64,000 nt of DNA, taken from positions 3,595,030-3,659,029 of the forward strand of contig NC_043740.1 of NCBI RefSeq assembly GCF_004337985.1, in the 5' to 3' direction. This stretch comes from Pyricularia pennisetigena (Eukaryota > Ascomycota > Sordariomycetes > Magnaporthales > Pyriculariaceae). Shown here in pieces: positions 53,916-64,000 of this stretch. A program made the translations under genes and the position numbers. The notes under the pieces are model-generated. The model ran no database searches and had not been told where the DNA came from. It worked only from the letters and a program-made list of their open reading frames with translations. Each line of letters begins with the position of its first letter. The first letter of the stretch is position 1.

Positions 53916-56900
53916 CTACATCAGACTAGAACGTCCTCCAATCTCCATGGAAGGCTGTCCGTCTTTCATCTGCCCGCTCCTACCAACCACAAACTCTCTG
54001 TAAATCCTCTCCAGTCTTGCCCGCTCCTCCGAGCTGATGCTGGGACGCGTCTCGTCCAGCGCCTTGGTGATGTGCCTCCACCCAATCACCACCTCACCCG
54101 CACCGCCGCCATCCTGCTTTCCTTTATCCTCACTGCCCTCATCATCCACGCCGTTGACGGGCTGCACCCCCCGGCCGGCCTTGGATGCCTTTGCCGCCTT
54201 CTTTGCGAGCTTGATAGCCTCAAGCTTGGCCGCAATGGCCGCGCGCTCCGCCATTTCCGACGACAGCGTGGTCGCCCCGGACGGCTTCTGAGACTCCTGC
54301 TCCTCGCCGTACAAGAACTGGACGTAATTGGCGCGCCCTTTACCGGCGGTTGCCACGGCAGACTTCCTGCCGCCGTACTTGTCCTTGCCGGACGATGCGC
54401 CCACGCCAGCGCCGTGGTCTCCTAGGACGTCGTGAATGGCCTCGAGCTGCGAGTTCGACATGAGGGCCTGCAGGTCGGCGCCCGTGAATCCCTCGGTGCG
54501 TCTCGCCAGCTCCAAAAGCTCGTCCTCGTTAGCCAGCACCTCGTCGCCGACCTTCACCTTGCTCGCAAGGGCCCTGATGATATCCAGACGGTCCTCCGCG
54601 TTGGGGAAGTCGCACAGCAGCGACTTGTCCAGGCGCCCAGGCCTCAGTAGAGCAGGGTCGATCAGGTCCGGCCGTGATGTAGCCGCGAGCACGTAGACCC
54701 CTGACAAGCCCTCGGCACCGTCCATTTGCGTCAAAAGCTGGTTGACCACACGGTCCGTAACGCCTGTCGAGTCGTGTCCGCGCTTGGGCGCGATCGAGTC
54801 AAACTCGTCGAAGAAGAGGACGCAAGGCTTGGCCGCTGACGCTCGCTCAAAGAGGTCTCTCACGCTCTTTTCCGAGGCGCCAATGTACTTGTTCAGAATC
54901 TCGGGACCCTTCACGCTGATAAAGTTGAGACCGCACTCTCCCGCCACCGCGCTGGCTAGCAGGGTCTTGCCACAGCCAGGGTAGCCATAAAGTAAAAGAC
55001 CCGAACGCAGACGCAGAGGACACTGCGCAAAGATAGGGGCATATTTTGTCGGGTACTGCAACGTCTCGAGCAGAACGCGCCGCGTCTCGGAAAGGCCGCC
55101 GATGGAGTCGAACTTGATCGTCGAGCTTTGCAGACTGACGTTGTGGAGCGATGCCGGCGTGAAACCCTTTAGAGCCTCGTCAAAATCCTGCATTCCAAGT
55201 GGAACGCCCAACGCGTTGAGATGATCATCCTCGGCAATCTCCTCGAGGGACCGACTGAGCGCCGCGTTCCGGGCTCTGGTCACGAGGAGCAAGAGATCTC
55301 CTGGCATGTACCCGTCTGTCCGCCCAGCAATGTCCAAGAAGTCGAGGTCTGGTTGCAAGTAGTAGCCGTCACTACGGTCATTCGTACCATTCTGGCTCGG
55401 CCTGCTGGGACCATCCATCCACGCACCCTCGTCTTCCGCAGTGCTGCCATCAGCTGTTGTGGGCCGCGAATGGTCACTGGGGGTGTCTCTGGTGGCTACC
55501 TCCGTAACGAGCGGTCCTTGCTTCGTGATGGCCTCCATTATCTTTCTCCTTGCGTCTTTGTCGGGCGACTTGAGCTCCACAATCTCGCGAACCACATGAC
55601 CACCAATGACCACGCCATGCAACGACTCCTTAGCCTGGGCGGTGGCCAGCAGCACCACACCGCTATCCTCGGCGCAGTACTGTTTGACGATGGCACAGAG
55701 CGCCTCACTAATCTGCCGGCTGCGACCGTTGTCATTGCCCACTTGAAGCTCCGTCTCAGCTGGGCACAGCTTGTCGAGGTCATCTAGTACCACAATGGCT
55801 TTTCCACCCAGCCTCGCACCCCAGCTGGCGTTCATGAAGAGACGGTTGAGCGTCTCACGAACTGTGGCAACCCTGCTCTCGTCGTTTGTGAGGCTGCGAC
55901 AGGTAAAGTATGTGGTGTGGTAAAACGAGTCCCGCTTCAGGGCGTTGGCGATGCTCTTTCCTACGGACGTTTTTCCAGAGCCAAGGGCACCGGTGAGAAG
56001 CACAGATGACAAGTGCATCAGGTGGGACTTGAGCTCCTTGAGAAGTGAATCAATGCCAACGAGAATATTGTCGCCAGACTCTGTCTCGTCGAGATCATCG
56101 TCAGGTGCAGCTCCCGCTGGTGGAGGCACTCCGGGCTGTATATCGAAAGGGATTAGCTTCTGTGATCCCAGTACCCAGCTCGTCGATTCTCGGGTTGGTT
56201 GTCCAGCCTCCGGTGGAGGGTCAAACTTGATTATACCGCCCTCCCATCCTGGAATCTGTTGTACGCCTTGATAGATCCCGAGGACTTGGCCATCAGTAAG
56301 AGGCCCTTGCAAAAGGCCTTTACCATCCTTGCCGCCATACACGAGCTTCAGTCTCTTTGTCGCCTCCTCCTTCTCGGCCTTGGATTCGCCTCCAAATTTT
56401 AGTCCAGCGGAGGGTGAGCTGCCAGCAGCCAGAAACGGGAAAATCTTGATGCGACGTATTGTGTTAGACTGATCAGGCTTTTCGGCACTCGAGCTGACTG
56501 TAAAAGGCGCTGGAGCCGGTTCGATCTTGACCACTCCTCCCACAATCCCCTGGCAACCCAGTGATGCACATAGGGGAGTCGACAGAGCTACTGTAGATCC
56601 GTTCGGCGGGTCATCCCAACCGCACAACATAGCCACGACCCGGGTAGACTGTCTTTGTAGAGGCTCAGTCCCATCTGCAGGTTGGGCCTGGATCTGCGAA
56701 GGTCGCAAGAGATCAACAGCGACGTACTTGACACCGCGAAACCCTCTAGAGAAGAGTAGATCCCGATCCACCCAGACGGTTAGTCCCTCTTGTAGTTCCT
56801 TATCTGCTTCGTCCACGTCGTCGAACCAATCTTGACAGTATCGTCTGTCCATGGCTCGCAGGTACAATGCAGGCTTGCGCTCCTCGCTTTTGCTCCTCCT

Positions 56901-57770
56901 GTTCCTTCTGACGGTGCTTGAGCTCTTGCCCGAGGCGCCATCCACGCTGCGGCCTCCCTTGCTGCCGCTCTTCCCCGGCCGAGACGGTTTTGACCTCTCC
57001 TTGGGCGCCACTATGACCTCGGCATTGGGGGCGATCTTGACAAACGGGACATCCGATCCCGCGACAGGTTCTAGGGATGCAACTCTGATGCTGGCGGTGG
57101 AGGTTGGCGAGACGTGCAGGGCCAAGGGGTGCGCGGCAGACCCCGGAACACCGCCTGGCGGCGCGTAGGTTGGATTGGGTAGCGCGCGCACCTGGGACAT
57201 CATGTTGAGCTCGAGGAAGTTGGCGTGCAACTCAATGACCTCCCAGTCCTCCGGGGTGAGGGGCTCGATGTGGACTGTGTGCGCCATGGGGAACTCTAGG
57301 TGTATCATGGCCGTGATTTTCTGGCCGTCGCTCAGTCCGAGGGTATTTGCCAACGTAGGGTCGATCTCCACGAGTGAAATTTCCTGCTCCCGTGAACCTC
57401 CCGAGCCCCGCGAACCTTGAATTCCATCGCGGGTGACTATCGGGGCGAGCTTGCGCTTGCTGGGGAGGCCGGTCCAGCCGAGGTATGCCGACTTTTGCGA
57501 GCCGTCGCTAGATCGCCAGCTGAGTTCGACAACGACATTTTGGGCATGCTAGGCGAGTGGTACACACTGAAAGTTAGAAAAGATAATGCCGAGCATAACC
57601 GATATACAACCTCGTCGGTGCAAAAAGGAAGCTTGTTGTCCGCAGAAGCTTACAGCGTTGATATTGACAAGCAGGTTGACGAGAGCCGATGGTAGGTTTA
57701 CGAGACAGTTCTTGAGGTGGACAAGCGAGATCTCGGCCGCTGTCGAATGCGCATTCTTTCGTGGAGCCAT
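53916..57770 (-). CDS. PEX1: Peroxin-1, AAA+ ATPase of peroxisomal receptor export
   Basis: Pex1 and Pex6 form the hexameric motor that pulls ubiquitinated Pex5 from the peroxisome membrane. Exon 1 (57770-57654, MAPRKNAHSTAAEISLVHL) joins exon 2 (57548-53916) over a 105-nt intron (acceptor TAG) to make 1249 aa. The N-terminal double-psi barrel domain includes VHLKNCLVNLPSALVNLLV and VVVELSWRSSDGSQKSAYLG. A basic disordered insert (KERSKPSRPGKSGSKGG) follows. The D1 Walker A is GALGSGKTSVGK with VVLDDLDKL as its Walker B. D2 has GYPGCGKTLLASAVAGECG, VLFFDEFDSIAPKRG and the SRH region ATSRPDLIDPALLRPGRLD. The C-terminus has a Lys-rich helix and the conserved ITKALDETRPSIS. Divergent from MCM7. 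Confidence 0.96.
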
Positions 57771-58519
57771 TATGTGGTGCGTTTTGATTTCTTTTTCTTT
57801 ATTCCTTGCCGAATCTGCTGGGAACGAGGAAGGGAGAACAAGGAAACTAGCAGATTCATGAAGCTCTGCAACTGAACCCGACCCAGAGCTAGATTGGCAG
57901 TTTGCTTCCCTAAGGTAATTAATTCCCCAAGCTAAGTAAGGCACGGCGCATATAGCTAGGTAGGCTCATTTACATTTGGTGCATTATAGAGATGACGCGC
58001 AGGCCTCCCCCTGTCTTGCCCCGTCCGATGCTTCGGCTTTGCGATGGCTTTGCTTCATGCCGAGGCATTGAGATTTGAATTGGTCTAACCATTCATTGCA
58101 CACCACATGGGGGGTGTCCGTAGTGCGTTCAGCTTGGTGGGGGCTGATGCTTTCGCCCGTTGCCCCTGGTCCAAGCTTTGCAACCCGTTGCCATCTGAGC
58201 TTATCGATTGAACCCGATCCACTGACAGGCTGCTGGTCGGCGGGGTGATGGAAAACGCGAAAACGCGCCTAAATTCGACCCTGAACGCGTCTTTCATGCC
58301 TCCTCTTGGCAGCGTACGTTCAGGCGCAAACCACCAAAAAGCCCCGTCGCATCCCACTTTTGAGGTCACCCACTTTTGAAGCAATCACTGGCGCAACGAG
58401 CAATTCGCAACAGGCCTTTGGACAGACGTCGGGTTCGTCTGATGCTATTTTGATACTTCCAACCGGCAAGAACTACAATCAAAATCACCGCCGCAGGAGA
58501 CGCATATCCTCTTGCAAGA
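57771..58519. promoter_or_regulatory. Divergent promoter region PEX1/MCM7
   Basis: 749 bp between start codons. It contains three ACGCG cores within 58255-58290, one a perfect MluI box, plus one ACGCG at about 57995. A CTAGGTAGG word sits at 57957-57965. Confidence 0.6.
58255..58290 (+). promoter_or_regulatory. Cluster of MCB/SCB-like G1/S boxes upstream of MCM7
   Basis: ACGCGA at 58255-58260, ACGCG at 58263-58267 and the palindromic MluI box ACGCGT at 58285-58290, all 230-265 bp before the MCM7 start. The first is CGCGAAA-like (SCB form) and the last is the canonical MCB bound by MBF (Mbp1/Swi6, Cdc10/Res in yeasts). MBF control of MCM genes is known in yeasts; here it is inferred from motif clustering. 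Confidence 0.6.
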
Positions 58520-61231
58520 ATGGCGTTGCTTCTCCAATATGCGGCTCCGGTGAGCTACTCGGCGCAACAGAGTATGTTTGGTCCCCCAAATGCATTGGCG
58601 GGAAGAAGCTATAAACAAATATCTGCTTTTGGAAGTAAACAGCGGCTGCAGCTAACATTTCTTAGCTGGGTTCGAAAACTTTATTCAGGATTTCAAAACT
58701 TCGCCAGAGCAGACCATTACCCAAGGGTTGGGCGACATTGCAATTGACGATGACGACTTGAGCGACGACTATGATTTCATGGACGAGGATGACGAGTCGG
58801 CGCAGCGCAGACAGCAGGAGAAAGCCCGGCAAAAGGGCCCGCGTCACAAGTATCGAGAGCTTTTGCAGGAGCTGGCAGACAGGAAGGTTGACGAAGTTGT
58901 CATCGACCTAGACGATCTGGCCTCGGTATGGATTTGCAATTCCAGCACTTATGCTTTTTTTAAGGGGCATTGTCTCGCGTCTGTATCAATACTGACCTCC
59001 TTTTGCAGTTCGAGGCAGATGTTGATGAGGGTTTGCGCCTGGTTGAATCAGTTGAGAAGAACACCAAACACTACGTTGAGATCGTCTCCAGGGCTATCGA
59101 TAAATTGATGCCGGAACCGAGCAGCGAGGTCAGCTTCAAGGACGATGTTCTTGACGTGCTCATGGCACGCAGAGCAGAGCGCAACCGCGCTGTTGCTGAA
59201 GCCGCCGAATCGCAAAACGACAATTCTTTGCTAAACGACAAATTCCCTGCCGAACTCGTCCGCCGCTACACCCTTGTTTTCAAGCCGCGATCTTCGACAG
59301 CCGAGAATCCCCGAAAAGCCCTTGCTGTGCGGCAGGTGCGTGGCGATCATCTCGGACATCTTATTACCATCAGCGGTATCGTCACCAGGGTATCAGACGT
59401 CAAGCCCATCGCACAGGTCAGCGCCTACACTTGTGACCGTTGTGGCTGCGAGATCTTCCAGCCCGTAAACGACAAGGCATACGCTCCCTTGACTGTCTGC
59501 CCCTCGCAAGACTGCAAGGACAACCAGAGCAAGGGCCAACTCCATCCTTCATCCAGGGCATCCAAGTTTCTCCCCTTTCAGGAGGTCAAGGTGCAGGAGC
59601 TTGCCGAGCAGGTTCCCATCGGCCAGATCCCAAGGACTCTTACTGTTCTCTGCTACGGCTCACTGGTTCGCAAGGTCAACCCAGGCGATGTTGCCGATAT
59701 CTCGGGCATATTTCTGCCCACCCCCTATACTGGCTTCAAGGCCATGAAAGCCGGTCTCCTGACTGATACCTACCTTGAGGCGCACCACATTGTGCAGCAC
59801 AAGAAGGCGTATGCCGAAATGACTATCGATCCGCGGTTAGTGCGTAAAATCGACCAGTTTAGGGTCTCGGGACACATCTATGAGTATCTGGCCAAATCTA
59901 TTGCGCCCGAAATCTTCGGTCACCTGGACGTCAAGAAGGCACTTTTGTTGCTGTTGGTCGGTGGTGTGAGCAAGCACATGGGTGATGGTATGAAGATTCG
60001 TGGTGACATCAACATTTGTCTGATGGGTGATCCCGGTGTGGCCAAATCTCAGCTGCTTAAATACATCTCCAAAGTGGCCCCTCGTGGTGTCTACACTTCT
60101 GGTCGTGGTAGCAGTGGTGTCGGTCTGACCGCCGCTGTCATGCGTGATCCCGTCACGGACGAGATGGTGCTGGAAGGTGGCGCTCTGGTCCTGGCTGACA
60201 ACGGCATCTGCTGCATCGATGAGTTCGACAAGATGGACGAGAACGACCGAACCGCCATCCACGAAGTCATGGAACAACAAACAATCAGCATCAGCAAAGC
60301 CGGCATCTCCACCAGCCTCAACGCCCGTACCTCGATTCTCGCTGCCGCTAACCCTGTCTATGGCCGATACAACCCGCGCATATCTCCGGTCGAGAATATC
60401 AACCTCCCCGCAGCCCTTCTTTCCCGTTTCGATATCCTCTTCCTCCTGTTGGATACTCCAACCCGTGATACCGACGCCCAGCTTGCGAAGCACGTCGCCT
60501 ACGTGCATATGAACAGCCGGCATCCAGACCTGACGGCCGGCGGCGACGGCGGCGTTATTTTTACCCCTCATGAGATGCGCAGCTACGTAGCCGAGGCCCG
60601 GACCTACCGCCCTACCGTGCCCACGGCCGTGTCAGAGTACCTGATCAAGACTTATGTGCGCATGCGCGACTCACAGCGCCGCGCTGAGAAACAGGGCAAG
60701 CAGTTCACGCACACGACTCCCCGTACGCTACTTGGTGTTGTGCGTCTTGCTCAGGCCCTTGCCCGCCTGCGCTTCGCCAGTCTTGTCAGCCAGGACGACG
60801 TCGACGAGGCTCTGCGGCTCGTTGAGGCCAGCAAGGCAAGTCTGGACGCCAGTGCGACGCCGTCGCGTCGTGGACTGAATGCCAGCAGCAGGATTTATAA
60901 CCTTGTCAAGGCCCTTGCTGACCAAGGAGCGTGTCGTGCGGATGATGGCGAGGACGACGATGAGCTGGGCATCGAGCTGAGCATGCGCCAGGTAAGAGAA
61001 CGTGTTTTGGCCAAGGGCTTCACTGAGGACCAGTGGACCGCTGCGTTGGATGAGTACACCGAGCTTGATGTAAGTTTTTTTTTTTTTTTTTTTCTCCCCA
61101 GTCTATCTCTCTTCCCTAGCCTGCTTCGGCTTTGTACTAACAAGAACGTTCGACAGGTCTGGCAAACTGCTGGAAGCGGCACTCGCCTCGTTTTCATCAC
61201 GGCCAACAATGGGGAAGAAGGTGATGAATGA
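58520..61231 (+). CDS. MCM7: DNA replication licensing factor Mcm7
   Basis: Subunit of the Mcm2-7 replicative helicase, neighbour of Mcm4 in the ring. Exons 58520-58571, 58666-58925, 59009-61069 and 61157-61231 give 815 aa. Exon 1 encodes [17 protein letters not shown], a typical fungal Mcm7 start; exon 2 begins [13 protein letters not shown] and has the acidic [16 protein letters not shown]. The zinc site is CDRCGCEIF...CPSQDC, where the first pair is followed by a third Cys. The AAA+ core has Walker [10 protein letters not shown], Walker B CIDEFDKM, the Mcm7-type [16 protein letters not shown] helix, [17 protein letters not shown] and the arginine finger LSRFD. The last intron starts with a T19 tract, and the final exon is [19 protein letters not shown]. 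Divergent from PEX1. Confidence 0.96.
61075..61093 (+). repeat. T19 tract in the last MCM7 intron
   Basis: T run directly after the donor GTAAG of the 87-nt last intron. Confidence 0.85.
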
Positions 61232-61562
61232 GGAAATACACGCGCGCGTTAGATTGTTTCATACCCCTTTCGTAGTCCGTGTCTCTTCTTCTTTTTCTTG
61301 TTTGCGCACCTTTTTGCCGTTTTGTTTTTCAAAATGCTGGGTTTAATATGTGTCATGGAGTTGTGGTGTCAAACTTGAATAATTATTCCTTTTGCATGGT
61401 GTTTTTTTGCTGCACTTTGTCGGAGAAAGCAGAGGAAAGCAGGTAGTGATAATGCAAGAGAATCATGACAAGCGTGGGACTTTTCTGACACTAAATTGAA
61501 AACCGATTCAGAACCATTCTGATGTTTTACGCACGCCTGGAATACACAAACCATATCAAATA

Positions 61563-61626
<64 letters not shown>

Positions 61627-61957
61627 TGTGTGTGTGCGAGTGTGTGCGAGTGTGTGCAAGACATGTACAAGGTACCTGGTTTAGAATATTACAGAGAGCA
61701 AGATGACTTCTGTACCATATATACTTGCCTGATGACGAATGCGAACAGTTTTACCAGAGCAAAGGCGAAAAGTCACTGAATCGATTTTGATACTCATGCA
61801 GACATCCAACCTCCTCTATATTTGGTACTCTTCAAGAATTTATTCTTCACATCTCTATATGATTACAATATTATGTACACCCTGTACATTGTACATAGAG
61901 AGAAAAAATAACTAGCAAATGCATAAAACAATATGGTACACACTTTGCTTCCCATGT
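61232..61957. other. Convergent 3' region MCM7/RSM23 with microsatellite
   Basis: 726 bp between stop codons. It includes a compound (AT)n(GT)n microsatellite at 61565-61626. No gene seen. Confidence 0.6.
61565..61626. repeat. Compound microsatellite (AT)n(GT)n
   Basis: About 21 AT units followed by about 10 GT units, then imperfect TGTG/GCGAGTGTGT repeats to about 61660. Confidence 0.9.
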
Positions 61958-62823
61958 TTACATCTTCATGCTCATCAATGCAGCACGCTCCATCTCGCCT
62001 ACGTTGCCGTTGCCGCCGATTGACCACACGTCGGTGACCTTTTTCTCGTCAACGGCATCCCTCAGCAGGCCGCTGGCGGCCCAGTACTCCATCAGCGAGC
62101 GCGTCTCGAGCCTGGACATGCCGCCGAGGCGCAGGACGGGCACGTCCTTGAGAGCCTCGTCAACGCGTGCGTCGTAGTGGCGGCAGTAAGGGTCCCTGGC
62201 GGGCGGCTCCTCGCCGCGTTGAATGGCCTCGCGCTGGGCAATGGCGAGCTCGACGCTAAAGGACTTGGGGTTGTTGCCCTTGGTCTCGGCGGCGATGAAG
62301 GCGCCACCAGCAGGGAAGCCCTTGAAGCCGTTGCCGTTGGACAGTCCGTCGACGAACCAGCGAACGAGGGTCAGGTCGTGCGAGTGGATCAGCTCAAAGG
62401 CAGGGGAGCGGTAGTCACTCGTGCGCATGATGTGGGCGAGGCCGTCGAGCGCTACCATAACGGGGCGGCGGTCCTTGGACGGGGTTTGCAGCTCGGTCCA
62501 GAGGGCCTGCAGCACGGGCCAAGCGGTTTCGGTCTCCTTACAGGAGTCGATAAGGTCCAGGAGGGAAGAAGCGTGCGTGATGATCTCCAGGGAGAGGTCC
62601 TGGTGCTTGTTCAGCACCGTCATCGTCTGTAGGATGTGGCCGCTAGCCTTGCGCATCTGCTGCAGAATGTTGTACGCGTAAACTGGTTGCATGTACTGCT
62701 GGGGTGTTGTGCCGGGTAGCGGGGCGTACTCTGTGCAGGCTGTGGTAAGTTCTTGGGCTAAATCGGTGCAAAAGGTATGTCAGTCTTCAAAATCTCCAAC
62801 CCGCAAGTTTATCGTCATGGGCA

Positions 62824-62868
<45 letters not shown>

Positions 62869-63567
62869 ATGTATGCTAGCAAAGGTTCATTGTCTGCCCT
62901 TATGAACAGTCCCGTTCGACGTTGACGAACCTTCAGGGAAGTTGATGACAATCCAGTCATTGAGAAAGGCGGTGGTCATAGCCTGCAGCAACAATGTACT
63001 CTTGCCCACGACCTTGTCACCAGAGATGATCAAGCGAAGGTTTTCCTTCTTCACTGCAGCATTTTGTATCCTCTCGGCGAGCTCAACCGTCTCTGTCCTG
63101 ATGAGCGTGTGCGGCGCGTGGAACAGGCCCCACGTCTGGGTGTGCTTGAAGGCCTCTACCGCCCTCAGCTGGTCCACGATGGGCTCTGGGAGGGCGCAGA
63201 CCGAGCCGATGCTCTTCCTGTCGCCAATGACCTGCCTGGTCAACGTCTGGAGGCCCTCGACGCGCAGGGCGTTGTTGTTGCTAAGCTGGATGCGCTTGCG
63301 GAAGGCCTTTCTCTCGCCCGGCAGCGGCGACTTGCCAGTCGGCTTGTACGTCTTCTTCTTGCGGCTCGCGTTGCCCTTTCTCTGCTTTGGAGCGGCCGGA
63401 CTCGGACCCGAAGCAGCAACAGCTGCGCTGACCGAGAAGGCTGCCGACGCCGTCATGGCGCCCGGCATGGTGGTGAGGATGCCTGGCGTGGCCACGCGAC
63501 GGGGGGCGGCCTTGAGGACGGCCATGGAAGGCCGCAAGAGGCACCTCCAGCAGTTTGGCGTGACCAT
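61958..63567 (-). CDS. RSM23: Mitochondrial small-subunit ribosomal protein mS29 (Rsm23/DAP3)
   Basis: GTP-binding protein of the mitochondrial 37S subunit, the homologue of human DAP3. Exon 1 is 63567-62931 and exon 2 is 62757-61958, giving 478 aa. The N-terminus (MVTPNCWRCLLRPSMAVLKAAPRRVATP) is a mitochondrial presequence: Arg/Ala-rich and acid-free. A basic linker KQRKGNASRKKKTYKP follows. The P-loop is SGDKVVGKSTLLLQ near residues 187-200, then FLNDWIVINFPEAQELTTACTEY across the splice. The C-terminal part contains VMVALDGLAHIM (Walker B-like) and RLGGMSRLETRSLMEYW. The 173-nt intron uses a GTTCGT donor and contains an (AT)20 microsatellite. Length agrees with fungal Rsm23 (450-490 aa). 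Confidence 0.93.
62826..62865. repeat. (AT)20 microsatellite inside the RSM23 intron
   Basis: Perfect AT dinucleotide repeat of about 40 bp within the only intron of RSM23. It is self-complementary and could form a hairpin in the pre-mRNA between donor and branch site. Confidence 0.9.
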
Positions 63568-64000
63568 GGTCAGTCAGTCGGTGGGCAGGAGGAGGAAGAA
63601 GGCCAGCTTCGACTGGTGACGTGCCGTCGTCGTTTTGTTTTGTTGTCGTGTCGATGTCGATTGGTTTATCCAATTCTCCCTTTCGCCTTTCTTCGCTGCA
63701 CCAAGGTTTCGCACCTGAAGAAATTCATGGTCGAATGCTTTTGGGGAGCTGGCAGGGGTTCGGCAAGCTTCCCGTCGAGGTTGGCGACAGGTCCAATCAG
63801 CAGCTTCGAATTCGCCGGTTTGGCCCACAGTCTCGGCGTCAAAGGCCCACATTTGTTACTGCCGCTGAATACCGCCTAAAAAGTTCCCCCAAGGTAGCTG
63901 CATTCTTAGGAGGCATCGCGCGCCGCCTCTGGTGCGGGGATCACATACTAATATACCGTTGTTATCTAACTCACCTTTCCTTACCTTTAATTACGTATTC
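63568..64000. promoter_or_regulatory. RSM23 upstream region, right edge
   Basis: 433 bp to the window end. No gene recognised. Holds the RSM23 promoter at least in part. Confidence 0.45.

Noticed and set aside
59837..60571. 244-codon minus-strand open frame
   Set aside because: Antisense shadow of the MCM7 AAA+ core; repeats of the core motifs explain its length.
1..64000. Search for CRISPR arrays, transposases, integrases, secondary-metabolite or toxin gene clusters
   Set aside because: None present; every gene recognised is a eukaryotic housekeeping or fungal-conserved gene.

Overview
The window is nuclear DNA of a filamentous ascomycete (Pezizomycotina). Genes are dense (about one per 2.5 kb), lie on both strands and have short introns, mostly 50-115 nt with GTRNGT-type donors and CTRAC-like branch points. 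A nuclear gene for the 49 kDa subunit of complex I excludes Saccharomyces-type yeasts. Protein family details (STR2-type cystathionine gamma-synthase, PIL1/LSP1-like eisosome protein, hexokinase N-terminus) suggest a Sordariomycete, but the genus cannot be fixed from sequence alone. I rebuilt 24 complete protein-coding genes by joining exons at visible splice sites; all give whole reading frames. One further gene is cut by the left edge.

Layout, with coding spans. 1-1300: end of a CorA-like gene (-). 1944-3091 PXR1 (-). 3995-4615 small coiled-coil gene (+). 5093-5534 COX17 (-). 5850-9027 TEL2 (-). 9632-11212 UBA3 (+). 11576-12780 RPC40 (-). 13620-15255 complex I 49 kDa subunit (+). 16209-17564 Cys-rich fungal protein (-). 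19261-20863 COQ6 (-). 21617-22802 eisosome protein (-). 24320-24583 His-rich small protein (-). 26123-27736 OST1 (-). 28723-31596 hexokinase (+). 31907-33307 RMT2 (-). 34643-37187 VTC4 (+). 37998-39985 cystathionine gamma-synthase (+). 40322-43566 MCM4 (-). 44138-44843 RET3 (+). 45214-46626 SUA5 (-). 47355-49934 Ste20-group kinase (-). 51587-52525 MDR-family oxidoreductase (+). 53037-53767 DUF7053-like protein (+). 53916-57770 PEX1 (-). 58520-61231 MCM7 (+). 61958-63567 RSM23/mS29 (-).

This is a core housekeeping region: respiration (COX17, complex I, COQ6, RSM23), replication and genome stability (MCM4, MCM7, TEL2, PXR1), RNA and translation (RPC40, SUA5, RMT2), secretory and peroxisome functions (OST1, RET3, PEX1), polyphosphate (VTC4), sugar and sulphur metabolism. 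Neighbours do not form a pathway cluster. Several pairs are divergent and probably share a promoter region: TEL2/UBA3, RPC40/49 kDa subunit, OST1/hexokinase, RMT2/VTC4, MCM4/RET3, kinase/MDR and PEX1/MCM7. The two MCM genes encode two subunits of the same helicase, and both have ACGCG elements upstream.

I found no transposon, CRISPR array, rRNA or tRNA gene, secondary-metabolite cluster or novel multi-gene system. The points of interest are small: a 6-nt microexon in UBA3, a start codon interrupted by an intron, a 3' splice site next to a 29-nt A tract, a 1.1 kb first intron in hexokinase that suggests two start sites, a possible non-AUG mitochondrial form of SUA5, MluI-type boxes upstream of MCM7, and a strand-biased set of long A tracts.
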